The notes under the pieces are model-generated. The model saw only the letters and a list, made by a program, of their open reading frames with translations, was not told where the DNA came from and did no database searches. A stretch of DNA of 64,000 bases from the NCBI RefSeq assembly GCF_001942345.1, contig NZ_MKKI01000042.1:205520-269519 (forward strand), written 5' to 3'. The DNA is from Corynebacterium sp. CNJ-954 (GTDB lineage: Bacteria > Actinomycetota > Actinomycetes > Mycobacteriales > Mycobacteriaceae). The translations under genes and the position numbers were made by a program. Of the stretch, positions 54,411 through 63,858 are shown piece by piece (position 1 is the first letter of the stretch; the number at the start of each line of letters is the position of its first letter).

Positions 54411-55214
54411 ATGAGCACCCTCACGTCACTTCTGTCCGAGGACCGGATCGCCCTGGATGTCGACGCCACCGACTGGAAAGCCGCTGTCAGCTGTTCCGGG
54501 ACACTCCTGGAAGACACCGGTTCCGTCGACCACGCCTACACCCAGGCAATGATCGATTCCGTGGTGGACAATGGCCCGTACATCGTCGTGGCCCCCGGCT
54601 TCGCGTTCGCCCACGCCCGTCCCAGCGACGCCGTCCACGAGACCGCCCTGAGCTGGGTGCGCCTGGCTGAACCGGTCGCTTTCGGACATGAGAAGAACGA
54701 CCCGGTCACTCTGGTGGTAGCACTGGCGGCGACTGACGCGACCACGCACACCAGTGCCATGGCACAACTGGCCCGAGTCGTCGGACGGACCGCGACCCGC
54801 ACGAAGCTGGATGCGGCGCAGAGTCCCGCGGAGATCCTCGCCATCCTCGACGGACGGGACGGGCAGGACGAGAAACCCGAGACGTCCTCCTCCGTCGCAG
54901 AAGGGGGCCGGTACCCCGGGGGCGACTCACGCAACCACATCCTCACTGTCTGCGGGAACGGGCTGGGCACCAGCCTGTTCCTGAAGAACACCACCGAGGA
55001 CGTCCTCAAGCGGTGGGGATGGAATGCGCTGATCTCGGTGGAGGCCACGGACACCATCTCCGCGAAAGGTAAGGCGAAGGATGCCGACCTGATCCTCACC
55101 TCCGGTGAAATCGCGAAGACGCTGGGTGACCCCGGCATACCGGTCCGGGTCGTGGAGAACTTCACCAGCGCCCGCGACGTCGATGCAGCGCTGCGTGCGC
55201 TCTACGCCCTGTAA
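54411..55214 (+). CDS. Ascorbate-type PTS EIIA-EIIB fusion (267 aa)
   Basis: Cytoplasmic phosphotransfer protein of the L-ascorbate (SgaTBA/Ula) PTS class. The N-terminal EIIA domain (1-150) has its phosphorylated His68 in APGFAFAHARPSD. An acidic Ser/Glu linker (150-172) follows. The C-terminal EIIB domain begins HILTVCGNGLGTSLF with Cys181 as phosphate acceptor. The ATG at 54411 starts directly before the EIIA fold. The EIIC gene follows 12 bp later. Actual sugar specificity is not proven by sequence. Confidence 0.87.
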   Translation: MSTLTSLLSEDRIALDVDATDWKAAVSCSGTLLEDTGSVDHAYTQAMIDSVVDNGPYIVVAPGFAFAHARPSDAVHETALSWVRLAEPVAFGHEKNDPVTLVVALAATDATTHTSAMAQLARVVGRTATRTKLDAAQSPAEILAILDGRDGQDEKPETSSSVAEGGRYPGGDSRNHILTVCGNGLGTSLFLKNTTEDVLKRWGWNALISVEATDTISAKGKAKDADLILTSGEIAKTLGDPGIPVRVVENFTSARDVDAALRALYAL

Positions 55215-55226
55215 AGGAGAACCACC

Positions 55227-56825
55227 ATGGACTGGTTGCTCGCCATCCCGCAGTTCCTCGTCAACGAGATCCTCGCTGTCCCGGCGTTCCTCATCGGTAT
55301 CTTCACCGCCATCGGCTTGATCGCCATGCGGCGCAGTGCCGGACAGGTCGCCGGCGGTGCCATCAAGGCGGTGCTGGGATTCCTGCTCATCGGCGCCGGT
55401 GCCACCCTGGTCACCGCCTCACTCGACCCTCTCGGCGTGATGATCGAGGGGGCCACCGGCATGCACGGCGTAGTCCCCACCAACGAGGCCATCGCCGGCA
55501 TCGCACAGGAGGAGTTCGGTTCCCAGGTCGCCTGGCTGATGATCCTCGGCTACGTGGTCAGCCTGCTGTTCGCGCGTTTCACCCCGCTGCGGTACGTCTT
55601 CCTCACCGGGCATCATGTGCTGTTCATGGCGACGATGATCACCATCATCCTGGTCACCGCGGACTACGCGGACTGGATCGTGGTCGGTCTGGGCGCGGTC
55701 CTGCTCGGCGTCCTCATGGTCTCCCTCCCCGCCCTGGCCCACCCCTGGACCCGGAAGGTGACCGGAGACGACTCCGTCGCGATCGGACACTTCGGCACCG
55801 CCGGCTACATCGCCGCCGGCGCGGTAGGCAAGGCCGTCAGTGGAAAGGGAACCAAAGCGTCGCCGTCCGCCGAGGACCTCAAAGTCCCGGAGGGCCTCCG
55901 GTTCCTGCGGGATTCCATGGTGGCCACCGCCCTGTCCATGGTGCTGATGTACCTCGTCCTGGCGATCCTGTACGTGGTTCGCGCCGGTCAGGACGAGGCG
56001 TTCACGGCCTTCGGTGACGACTCGGTCGCCACCGACATGGGGAACTACCTGATGCAGGCCGTCACCCAGGGCCTGCAGTTCGGTGTGGCTGTGGCCGTCA
56101 TCCTCTTCGGTGTCCGCACGATCCTCGGCGAGCTGGTCCCCGCGTTCCAGGGCATCGCCGCCAAGGTCGTCCCCGGTGCCATTCCCGCCCTGGACGCCCC
56201 GATCGTGTTCCCCTACGCGCAGAACGCCGTGCTGATCGGTTTCATCTCCAGCTTCTCTGGTGGCCTGGTGGCGCTCGTCATCCTGTCGACGTGGCTGAAC
56301 CCGGCGTTCGGCGCGGCCCTGATCCTCCCCGGCCTGGTGCCCCACTTCTTCACCGGCGGCGCTGCCGGTGTCTACGGCAATGCGACGGGTGGGCGCCGGG
56401 GAGCGGTCGCCGGCGCCTTCGTCAACGGCGTGATCATCACGATCCTGCCAGCGTTCCTGATCAACGTACTCGGTGACCTCTCGGGAGAGAACACCACATT
56501 CGGCGACGCCGACTTCGGATGGTTCGGTCTGCTCATCGGCAATGCCCCTGCAGGTGTGTGGGGTCTCGTCGTCATCGTCGTCGTGGCTGCCGCGGTCCTT
56601 GTCGCCGCACTACTCGTCCAGGGAAAGCTCGTGGACGGTCACTGGGACGCCGCGCCCGGGCGGAAGGGCGGAAGCTGGATCGGTGAGGGCGCAGCGACGG
56701 ACATCGACGGGCCCTCAGAATCTGCCGCTGCGACCACGCCAGCCGCACCTGCTGACGGAACCTCGTACCCGAAGATCGCACCTCCCAAGGGCGCCCCGGT
56801 TCCTCCGCCACCGCCGGAGTCATGA
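55227..56825 (+). CDS. ulaA: Ascorbate-type PTS EIIC permease, UlaA-like (532 aa)
   Basis: A membrane permease with about 11 helices of the UlaA/SgaT family. The N-terminal IPQFLVNEILAVPAFLIGIFTAIGLI, KAVLGFLLIGAGATLV, HHVLFMATM, and IAALDAPIVFPYAQNAVLIGF-like segments are characteristic. It has a ~65-residue Ala/Pro/Ser-rich cytoplasmic tail ending PVPPPPPES. AAAGGAGA precedes the ATG. It forms a complete PTS with the upstream EIIAB; the Ula catabolic enzymes (UlaD, E, F, G) are not in the window. Confidence 0.88.
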   Translation: MDWLLAIPQFLVNEILAVPAFLIGIFTAIGLIAMRRSAGQVAGGAIKAVLGFLLIGAGATLVTASLDPLGVMIEGATGMHGVVPTNEAIAGIAQEEFGSQVAWLMILGYVVSLLFARFTPLRYVFLTGHHVLFMATMITIILVTADYADWIVVGLGAVLLGVLMVSLPALAHPWTRKVTGDDSVAIGHFGTAGYIAAGAVGKAVSGKGTKASPSAEDLKVPEGLRFLRDSMVATALSMVLMYLVLAILYVVRAGQDEAFTAFGDDSVATDMGNYLMQAVTQGLQFGVAVAVILFGVRTILGELVPAFQGIAAKVVPGAIPALDAPIVFPYAQNAVLIGFISSFSGGLVALVILSTWLNPAFGAALILPGLVPHFFTGGAAGVYGNATGGRRGAVAGAFVNGVIITILPAFLINVLGDLSGENTTFGDADFGWFGLLIGNAPAGVWGLVVIVVVAAAVLVAALLVQGKLVDGHWDAAPGRKGGSWIGEGAATDIDGPSESAAATTPAAPADGTSYPKIAPPKGAPVPPPPPES

Positions 56826-56844
56826 CGGGCGTACGTTGGCGGAC

Positions 56845-57777
56845 ATGAGTGAAAACAGCACTAATGAGAACAGTCAGCTCACCGCCGTCACCGTCCTGGG
56901 AACCGGCGTCCTCGGCTCCCAGATCGTGATGCAGGCCGCTTACGCTGGAAAGAACGTCGTCGCCTACGACATCAGCCAGGAGCTTCTCGACAAGCTCCCG
57001 GAGCGGTGGGAGTGGATGCGCGGATACTACTCGACCGACGTCACCGGGTACACGCCCGAACTCTTCGACGAAGCGATCTCCCGGATCCGTCCGTCCACGG
57101 ACCTCGTCGACGCCGTCAGCGGTGCCGACGTCGTCATCGAGGCGATCCCCGAGAACCTCGAGCTGAAGAAGCAGGTCTGGTCCCAGGTCGGGGACGCTGT
57201 TCCCGACCACACGATCCTGCTGACCAACTCCTCGTCACTGCGTCCCTCGGACTTCGCCGACGCTACCGGGCATCCGGACCGTTTCCTGGCGCTGCACTTC
57301 GCCAACCTCGTCTGGAAGTTCAACACTGGTGAGGTGATGGCGACTCCGAAGACCGACCGGACCGTGTTCGACCGCACCGTGTCATTCGCCGGGGAGATCA
57401 ACCTCGAAGCCATTCCGATCCGCAAGGAGATCCCCGGCTACCTCCTCAACAGCCTGCTGATCCCGTGGCTGAACGCCGCGGCCGGACTCTACGTCGCTGA
57501 CGCGGCCAATCCCGCCGACATCGACCGCGACTGGAAGATCGCTACCGGAGCACCGTCCGGTCCCTTCGAAGTCTTCGACACCGTCGGCTTCAATGTCTCG
57601 GTGAACATCACCCGCGGGAATGCGGAAGCCACTGAGGCGGAGAAGGCCTTCGCCGACCTTCTCCAGGCACGCGGGATCGACAAGGGCCGGGCGGGGCTCG
57701 GGGACGGTGTCGGGTTCTACGAGTACGACGCCGAGGGAGAGATCGTCCGCCCGAATCCCGACTGGGAGATCTACTGA
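56845..57777 (+). CDS. 3-hydroxyacyl-CoA dehydrogenase-family NAD-binding protein (310 aa)
   Basis: Rossmann motif VTVLGTGVLGSQIVMQAAYAG, NAD ribose Asp in VVAYDIS, and catalytic-domain residues in LALHFANLVWKFNT and IPGYLLNSLLIPWLNAAAGL. The typical HFFNP of acyl-CoA enzymes is replaced by HFANLVW, so the substrate may not be an acyl-CoA. The same superfamily includes L-gulonate 3-dehydrogenase. It lies 19 bp after the PTS permease and probably shares its operon, which makes a role in the sugar-acid pathway possible. Confidence 0.8.
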   Translation: MSENSTNENSQLTAVTVLGTGVLGSQIVMQAAYAGKNVVAYDISQELLDKLPERWEWMRGYYSTDVTGYTPELFDEAISRIRPSTDLVDAVSGADVVIEAIPENLELKKQVWSQVGDAVPDHTILLTNSSSLRPSDFADATGHPDRFLALHFANLVWKFNTGEVMATPKTDRTVFDRTVSFAGEINLEAIPIRKEIPGYLLNSLLIPWLNAAAGLYVADAANPADIDRDWKIATGAPSGPFEVFDTVGFNVSVNITRGNAEATEAEKAFADLLQARGIDKGRAGLGDGVGFYEYDAEGEIVRPNPDWEIY

Positions 57778-58499
57778 TCCGACTGCCGTGACACCATCTC
57801 GGCGATCCACGCCGGGGCGTACGGAGACGTGCAGTTCTTCGGCGTCGGATAGTCCTTGAGGACGCCGAGTCGCTCGCCGATCGACACGGCCCGGTCCCGG
57901 AACTCCGGGTAGTGGATACCGATCTGGGCGAGACACTCGTTCTGCGCCCACTGCAGCCGTTCCCCACTGTCAGCCATGGTGCTCTCAATGGTGTCGAGCA
58001 GACCACGGAGCTCCGCCGAGGTCACCTCGTCCGCGCGCTTGACCAGCCTCTGCGTCGCCAACGCCCATCCGGCAGACGCGACCGTCGGATCAGAGACGTC
58101 GAACCACCGGGCCTCGAGTTCATCAGCGCTTCCGCTCTTCATCACCACGTAGCTCAGCAACCAGTTGTGGACTTTCGGGGCCCGGGCGTCGCGCAGCATC
58201 TCGTCCAGATTGTCGGCATCCAGTACTTTCGGCCGTACCAGAAGCGTCGCGACCAACCGACACGCAGAGTCACCGGTCTGCCACAACGCCGTGCCGATCT
58301 CGTGTTTCACCGCGGCCGCTCGGCCGGTACCCGTCTCTTTCGCCACCGCGCGGAGCTTCGTCAGGTTCACTGCGTGGTCGTCGCCGTGGCGTTGATTGAC
58401 CTTCAGGATGTCTCCGTCCGCCAGGCGGGACAGGGCGTCCCGGACGTCGGCGACAGCGCTGTCGACCACTGCCGGGGAAGCAGGGTGGGGTTCAGTCAT
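57771..58499 (-). CDS. DNA alkylation repair-like HEAT protein (242 aa)
   Basis: An all-helical protein of the DNA alkylation repair (AlkD-like) group. Repeated helix pairs include VNLTKLRAVAKETG, AAVKHEIGTALWQTGDSACRLVATLLVRP, HNWLLSYVVMKSGS and RLQWAQNECLAQIGIHYPEFRDRAVSIGERLGV, ending in NCTSPYAPAWI, a typical C-terminal segment of this family. It overlaps the end of the convergent dehydrogenase gene by 7 bp. Glycosylase activity is not certain. Confidence 0.78.
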   Translation of the reverse strand: MTEPHPASPAVVDSAVADVRDALSRLADGDILKVNQRHGDDHAVNLTKLRAVAKETGTGRAAAVKHEIGTALWQTGDSACRLVATLLVRPKVLDADNLDEMLRDARAPKVHNWLLSYVVMKSGSADELEARWFDVSDPTVASAGWALATQRLVKRADEVTSAELRGLLDTIESTMADSGERLQWAQNECLAQIGIHYPEFRDRAVSIGERLGVLKDYPTPKNCTSPYAPAWIAEMVSRQSDQ

Positions 58500-58512
58500 G
58501 CCGCCATCCTAA

Positions 58513-60297
58513 TCACGCCGTAGCGTAGGCCGTCCGGGACCGGTCGAGCTCACCTCCTGCAGGACGGACGCCCGGATCTCCGGCACGGGTCTGCCGACTC
58601 GTCGTGTAGGTGACCGGGTCTGACGGGCCGAGGACGTTGCCGTGGTACCAGTCCACCTGGGTCCGTGACGGGTCCACATCGACCACCATCATTCCGTGTC
58701 GGCTCAGGTCGACGTACTTGTACCAGTGGTCCACATCCATGAGCAACCCTTCCCCCAGCCGCAGAGCCTCCCTGACCGCAGGTGCGGCGGCACTGGTCGG
58801 CACAATCGAATCGAAGGCGCTCGCAGCGGTCACCGACGGCACGATGAACTCTGCGGCCGCCACGGTCGTGTCCCGGCCCAGCCGGTACTCTCCGGCCTGT
58901 GCGGGGATATCTGCAGCCCACGAGGAGTGGATGTCACCGGTGAGGAAGACGACGTTCATTCCTGGACCGTCCGGGCCGGATGCCCCGGTCATGATGACGT
59001 CAATGATGCGCTGGCGTTCCGCCATGTACCCGTCCCACTGGTCCGTGTTCAGCGCTATACCCTCTGGTGGCAGGCCGATCTTGTCGACCAGCCAGTCGTG
59101 CAACCGCGGATCAAGTGAGTGAGGCAGGGTCATCGGAGCGAACATCACGGAGTTCCCGACCAGTTGCCACGTGGTCGTTGATGTCGTCAGGACACCTGCG
59201 AACCAGTCGAACTGATTCTTCCCCATCATCGTGCGACCGTCCGCAGCCGCGGAGATCGGAGAACCCTGCAGGTCACGGTACGTTCGGAGATCAGGGAGGA
59301 TGAGTTCAGCGAGCGTACCGTAGCGAAGGTGCCGGTAGAGGTGCCGACTATCGTCCGTACCGAACCCCTGTCCCGCACGTACAGGCATCCATTCGTAGTA
59401 GGCCTGGGTCGCCGCCTGCCGCACCGCCGCATACTCCTGCGCCCCGCCGTAGTCGGAATCACCGGTCGCACCGTCTCGCCACGCGTTGTCGAAGAACTCA
59501 TGGTCGTCCCAGATACAGATCATGGGCTTGGCGGCGTGCAGGTCGGCAAGGTCGGGGTCCCGGTGGTAGTGCCCCTGACGGACCCGGTAGCCATCGAGCG
59601 TGCGGGTGCGTTCACGCGGTTCCACGGTCCGCACGATTGTGCCGTAGGCCGCGCCGTATTCGCCGGAGTCGTACTCGTAGGTGTAGTCACCCAGATGCAG
59701 GACGAACTCGACGTCATCGCGGTCAGCAAGTTCCCGGTAGGCACGGAAGTATCCGGCCTCGTAGTTCGAACACGAACACACCCCGAAGCGGAGATGATCC
59801 GGTGCGACATCGTCCGCGGGCGTGGTGCGGGTTCGCCCGGTACGGGAGACAGCGCCTGCCGACGGCCCGTCCAGCACCGTGAACCGGTAGTAGTAGGTGG
59901 TGGCCGGGGCGAGGCCTGTGACATTGACTTTGACGGTGTGGTCTCGGTCCGGTCCGGTGACTGCTTCCCCTGCTACGGCCATGTCGCCGAAACCGGAGTC
60001 CGTGGACACCTCCCAGTGCACACGGGTCGAGTCTCCCGCACCGGAGCCCGGTGTCGCCTGGGGTACGGGCGTCACCCGGGTCCAGATAACGACGCTGTCG
60101 GGCCACGGGTCACCGGAAGCAACAGAATGCAGGAAAGCTCCGCTTCCGGGCGCCCCGCCGCCGGCGCTCGCGACCGCTCCGGACCACCAGGACGTGGTAC
60201 CGCCGACGGCGAAGCCGGCACCGGCAGCCACAGCACCGGTAAGGAACCGTCGTCTCGTCACCCCCGTCCCGGCAGGTGAAGGTGGTGTCGTTGTCAT
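58513..60297 (-). CDS. phoD: Tat-exported alkaline phosphatase D (594 aa)
   Basis: Calcium/iron-dependent phosphatase/phosphodiesterase that releases phosphate outside the cell. The N-terminus has the twin-arginine motif VTRRRFLTG and a hydrophobic stretch, ending near SAGG. The PhoD N-terminal fibronectin-like domain (HSVASGDPWPDSVVIWTRVTP) precedes the catalytic domain: FGVCSCSNYEAGYF, LHLGDYTYEY, CIWDDHEFFDNAW, FLTGDIHSSWAAD. ATG at 60297; an in-frame extension upstream lacks the Tat start. It is divergent from the symporter gene across an AT-rich promoter region. Confidence 0.92.
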   Translation of the reverse strand: MTTTPPSPAGTGVTRRRFLTGAVAAGAGFAVGGTTSWWSGAVASAGGGAPGSGAFLHSVASGDPWPDSVVIWTRVTPVPQATPGSGAGDSTRVHWEVSTDSGFGDMAVAGEAVTGPDRDHTVKVNVTGLAPATTYYYRFTVLDGPSAGAVSRTGRTRTTPADDVAPDHLRFGVCSCSNYEAGYFRAYRELADRDDVEFVLHLGDYTYEYDSGEYGAAYGTIVRTVEPRERTRTLDGYRVRQGHYHRDPDLADLHAAKPMICIWDDHEFFDNAWRDGATGDSDYGGAQEYAAVRQAATQAYYEWMPVRAGQGFGTDDSRHLYRHLRYGTLAELILPDLRTYRDLQGSPISAAADGRTMMGKNQFDWFAGVLTTSTTTWQLVGNSVMFAPMTLPHSLDPRLHDWLVDKIGLPPEGIALNTDQWDGYMAERQRIIDVIMTGASGPDGPGMNVVFLTGDIHSSWAADIPAQAGEYRLGRDTTVAAAEFIVPSVTAASAFDSIVPTSAAAPAVREALRLGEGLLMDVDHWYKYVDLSRHGMMVVDVDPSRTQVDWYHGNVLGPSDPVTYTTSRQTRAGDPGVRPAGGELDRSRTAYATA

Positions 60298-60389
60298 CGG
60301 CCTCTTCGGCACAGCGTGGTTCTCCGTCTCTGATCCGGGCCGCCGAACTGTCTCCGGCGACCTCGACGGAGGTTCACGGTAATGGCCTT

Positions 60390-60546
60390 CCGGCATTCCT
60401 GCTGTTCAGAACCATATTCTTTTGCCCACTGTTGGTCAGATATTCATCCGCGATTCAGTTATGCCGCCAGACACACTTCTCGTTGTATGAGATTTTTCGG
60501 TTCATATTTTGGGAAAACACTAGACCTGCCGTTAGATTCGGACACC
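60390..60546. promoter_or_regulatory. AT-rich divergent promoter region of phoD and the BASS symporter
   Basis: This stretch is clearly richer in A/T than its surroundings (for example TTTTTCGGTTCATATTTTGGG around 60486-60510), and lies between two divergent genes. The promoters of both should be here. phoD homologues are normally induced by phosphate starvation through PhoP/PhoR-type regulators, but I cannot assign a specific box by eye. Confidence 0.5.
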
Positions 60547-61545
60547 ATGACGAATCACGACTCCCGCCCAGCCTCGGAGGACCGATCTGCAGCCATCGCA
60601 GTCACGGCCTTCCCCCTGTTCATACTTGCCGGCACCGTCGTCGCGTTCGTCGCGCCGGATCCTTTCATCCCGCTGACGGACTACATCAACCTCTTCCTCA
60701 TGGTGATCATGTTCGCCATGGGGCTGACGCTTACGGTGCCGGATTTCAAGATCATCGCCAGACGCCCCACCCCGGTGATCATCGGCGTGGTCGCCCAGTT
60801 CGTCATCATGCCGCTTCTCGCGATCGTCGTCGCCAAGGTTCTGGGACTCAACCCTGCGCTCGCCGTGGGCCTTCTGATGCTGGGGTCCGTCCCTGGTGGG
60901 ACCGCATCCAACGTCATCGCCTACCTCGCCAAAGGGGATGTGGCGGTCTCAGTCGCGATGACCAGTATCTCCACCATCGTCTCCCCCGTCATGACACCGG
61001 CGTTGATGCTCCTGCTCGCCGACACCCGCACAGAGGTCGACGGCGCCGGAATGGCACTGACCCTCGTGCAGACCGTGCTCCTACCTGTCATCGGCGGGCT
61101 GGTTATCCGCACCTTCCTCAACCGGTGGGTCGACAAAATTGCCCCCGTCCTGCCGTGGCTGTCGATCGTCGGTATCGGCGGCGTGGTCTTCCCTGCCGTG
61201 GCGAACAATGCCGAACGACTGGCCCAGGTGGGCATGATCGTCTTCGCTGCCGTACTGCTGCACAATCTCGGCGGCTACGTCCTCGGCTACCTGACCGGGC
61301 GTATCTTCCGCCTGCCGGAACCGGTCAACCGCACGATGGCCATTGAGATCGGTACCCAATCCGCCGGCCTCGCCTCCGGTATGGCAGGACGGTTCTTCTC
61401 ACCCGAGGCAGCACTCCCCGGCGCCGTCGCCGCGGTGATGCACAACATCACCGGTGCCGTCTACGCGGCCCTGGTTCGACGTCGCCCCGTCACCGGACAA
61501 ACAGCAGTGCAAAAAGCAGCGGCAGATCAACCGACGATGTCGTAA
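60547..61545 (+). CDS. Bile acid:sodium symporter (BASS) family transporter (332 aa)
   Basis: A membrane protein with about 10 helices. Family features are YINLFLMVIMFAMGLTLTVPDF, LLMLGSVPGGTASNVIAYLAKGDVAVSVAMTS (the sodium-binding crossover) and TMAIEIGTQSAGLASGMA. Bacterial relatives carry pantoate, bile-acid-like or keto-acid substrates; the natural substrate here is unknown. ATG at 60547. Its 3' end overlaps the convergent lipoprotein gene by 19 bp. Confidence 0.87.
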   Translation: MTNHDSRPASEDRSAAIAVTAFPLFILAGTVVAFVAPDPFIPLTDYINLFLMVIMFAMGLTLTVPDFKIIARRPTPVIIGVVAQFVIMPLLAIVVAKVLGLNPALAVGLLMLGSVPGGTASNVIAYLAKGDVAVSVAMTSISTIVSPVMTPALMLLLADTRTEVDGAGMALTLVQTVLLPVIGGLVIRTFLNRWVDKIAPVLPWLSIVGIGGVVFPAVANNAERLAQVGMIVFAAVLLHNLGGYVLGYLTGRIFRLPEPVNRTMAIEIGTQSAGLASGMAGRFFSPEAALPGAVAAVMHNITGAVYAALVRRRPVTGQTAVQKAAADQPTMS

Positions 61546-62237
61546 CTCCCGGCGGTCACGCGGGTGGTGACACCGTCAGCCGTGATCAGGGCGGCATCAG
61601 GCTGCGTGAGGTCAACCACGAACCGATCCCCGACGCTGGTGACGCTGCCGTCCTCGAGTCCACCCGCATTATTGACACCCGCGACATTGCCCAGCAGGGC
61701 ATACAGCTCGGGATCCCCACCTGCACGGTAGGCGACCCCGTTGGCGTCGCCACCGCGCGTAGCGTCCCAGCCGGCATGGAAGTTCTCCGCCTGGCACCCC
61801 CAGTCGAAGCCGTCAGCTTCCTGACTCTCCCGGAACATGCAGATCATCGTGTCCTGCCCATTCAGCGGGACAGTGTAGTCGGCAAGCTCGACGTGGTTCT
61901 GCTGGGGTGCGGTGCCCTCCGGCGGCGCCTGCGGTTCGGGAGCAGGGTCGGGGGCCGGACCTCCGTCTTCGACGGGTGCTGCTCCCGGCGTGGGCTGCGG
62001 TGCGGATTCCTTCTCACCGTCGCCGGCCGGACCCTGCTCGCTGGTCATGCTGTTGGAGACTGCGGCATCGTCCGGGTCTGCCGTGACAGCTCCCCCACTG
62101 CCCTGTGCCTCCTCGACGCCTGCTCCGTCGGTGTCACAGGCGGTGAGAAAAAGCCCGGCGGCTGTCACTGCAGCGAGCCCTGCCGCGGGCAGGAGCTTGC
62201 GTCGTCGAGTTCCGGTCACATCACGCACAGGGCTCAT
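61527..62237 (-). CDS. Lipoprotein with Pro-rich linker and C-terminal globular domain (236 aa)
   Basis: The signal peptide ends with lipobox LTAC (Cys34), giving a membrane-anchored extracellular protein. A ~85-residue Pro/Ala/Glu-rich linker is followed by a compact domain of ~115 residues with two cysteines (MICMF and WGCQA), probably a disulfide. The DUF is not recognised; similar secreted domains occur in other corynebacteria. It is divergent from the MFS gene. Confidence 0.65.
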   Translation of the reverse strand: MSPVRDVTGTRRRKLLPAAGLAAVTAAGLFLTACDTDGAGVEEAQGSGGAVTADPDDAAVSNSMTSEQGPAGDGEKESAPQPTPGAAPVEDGGPAPDPAPEPQAPPEGTAPQQNHVELADYTVPLNGQDTMICMFRESQEADGFDWGCQAENFHAGWDATRGGDANGVAYRAGGDPELYALLGNVAGVNNAGGLEDGSVTSVGDRFVVDLTQPDAALITADGVTTRVTAGSYDIVG

Positions 62238-62346
62238 CTCCAGTATCTGTAGTTCACAGCAGTGTCACCACCACCGTGCCACACCAGTCCGGTACTGCGC
62301 TACAGAACGCTCTCCGTCAGCGCCTCCCCGCCGGCGTTTCGCTACG

Positions 62347-63762
62347 ATGGAACAAATGGCGATGTCAGTCTTCCGGGACCGCCGCGGCCCCATTCTCATA
62401 GCGATCATGCTGTCCTCGGCCCTCATGGCCGTGGATTCCACCGTGCTGGCAACAGCGGTCCCCAGTATCGTCGCGGACCTCGGCGAATTCTCCCGCTACC
62501 CCTGGCTGTTCTCGGGGTACCTGCTCGCCCAAGCCGTCACAGTGCCTGTGTTCTCCAAACTCGCGGACACATACGGCCGCAAGCCCGTGATCCTCACCGG
62601 CATTGCGATTTTCATCCTCGGTTCCACTCTCGCCGTCTTCGCACCCACAATGACCGTCCTGATCCTCTGTCGAATCGTTCAGGGAATGGGCGCGGGAGCC
62701 GTCCAACCGATGGGTCAGACTATCGCCGGCGACATATACACCGTGCGCGAACGGGCGAAGGTCCAGGGGTACCTGGCCAGCGTCTGGGCAATTTCGTCGA
62801 TGTTCGGGCCGTTGATCGGCGGGCTGTTCTCCCAGTACGTCTCATGGCGCTGGATCTTCGCGATCAACATTCCGCTGGGCCTTCTCGCCGCTGTGATGGT
62901 GTGGCGCAATTTCCGCGAGGACGTCGAGAGGACACGGCACCGCATCGACATTGAAGGCGCCCTCGTCCTCACACTCGGGCTGACCCTACTGCTGCTCGGA
63001 CTGCTGGAAGGCGGTGAAGCGTGGGCCTGGGTCTCGACTGCATCGCTGGTGTGCTTCGCCGGCGGAGTGGCTGCGCTGGCACTGTTCGTGTTCATCGAAC
63101 GCCACGCTGCGGAGCCGGTGGTCAACCTGCGGCTGCTCTCCCGGCGACTCATCGTCCATGCCGTGCTGATCTCAGCCGCGATCGGCGGGATCGTACTGGG
63201 GCTGACGAGCTTCGTGCCCACCTACCTCGAACGGGCTGCCGGAGCCACACCCGTGGCTGCCGGCATCGCCGTCGCGGCTCTGACCATCGCCTGGCCCCTG
63301 GCCAGTGCGAATGCCGGCCGAATCTACGTCCCCCATGGATTCCGCGCCTCAATCACACTGGGGGCCTCGATCGTGATGGTCGGCACGCTCCTGCTGCTCC
63401 TGGTGGTGGGTCAGCAGAACATCTGGCTCGTCGTCGCCGTCGCGATCGTCCTGGGATCCGGGCTGGGATTCACCGCCGCACCAAATGTGGTCGCCGCGCA
63501 GTCATCAGTCGGGTGGTCGGAGCGTGCCGAGGTCACTGGACTGACGATGTTCGCCCGCTCGGCGGGTAGTGCTGTCGCGGTCGCGGTGTACGGCACGATC
63601 TCCAACACCATCATCTCCAGCGGCGGAGGGGACTCCGACCCCGCCACCGTCGTGGATGCCACACGGGGCGTCTTCTATGGTGTTGTCGCTGCTGCGCTGC
63701 TCCTACTCGTGGCGGCATGGACTCTGCCGAAGGTGAAGGGAACCCAAGATAGGGACACATAG
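62347..63762 (+). CDS. MFS exporter, DHA2-type drug:H+ antiporter-like (471 aa)
   Basis: A multi-pass (12-14 helix) membrane exporter. Motifs: LSSALMAVDSTVLATAVPSI (motif D1 region), KLADTYGRKPVILTG (motif A), LILCRIVQGMGAGAVQPMGQTIAGD (motif B), and SSMFGPLIGGLFSQYVSWRWIFAINIPLGL (motif C, antiporter signature). ATG at 62347, with the conserved N-terminus a few residues in. The substrate is unknown. No adjacent regulator. Confidence 0.87.
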   Translation: MEQMAMSVFRDRRGPILIAIMLSSALMAVDSTVLATAVPSIVADLGEFSRYPWLFSGYLLAQAVTVPVFSKLADTYGRKPVILTGIAIFILGSTLAVFAPTMTVLILCRIVQGMGAGAVQPMGQTIAGDIYTVRERAKVQGYLASVWAISSMFGPLIGGLFSQYVSWRWIFAINIPLGLLAAVMVWRNFREDVERTRHRIDIEGALVLTLGLTLLLLGLLEGGEAWAWVSTASLVCFAGGVAALALFVFIERHAAEPVVNLRLLSRRLIVHAVLISAAIGGIVLGLTSFVPTYLERAAGATPVAAGIAVAALTIAWPLASANAGRIYVPHGFRASITLGASIVMVGTLLLLLVVGQQNIWLVVAVAIVLGSGLGFTAAPNVVAAQSSVGWSERAEVTGLTMFARSAGSAVAVAVYGTISNTIISSGGGDSDPATVVDATRGVFYGVVAAALLLLVAAWTLPKVKGTQDRDT

Positions 63763-63792
63763 CCGCACCGAGAAGTCCCGGGCATGCCTGTG

Positions 63793-63824
63793 TACTCGAC
63801 GATCAAGGTCGTGACCGTCGAGTA
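63793..63824. terminator. Dyad after the MFS gene
   Basis: TACTCGACG and CGTCGAGTA pair (9 bp) around a 14-nt loop, 31 nt past the MFS stop. It could be a terminator for this gene or for the convergent HNH-type gene. There is no T-tract. Confidence 0.4.
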
Positions 63825-63833
63825 GCTGCCCGG

Positions 63834-63852
63834 CACCCCTGCCTGCGGGGTG
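63834..63852 (-). terminator. Short hairpin after the HNH-type gene
   Basis: CACCCC-N7-GGGGTG, just 7 nt past the stop of the minus-strand partial gene. GC-rich, no T-tract; weak candidate terminator. Confidence 0.35.
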
Positions 63853-63858
63853 GGCCTG

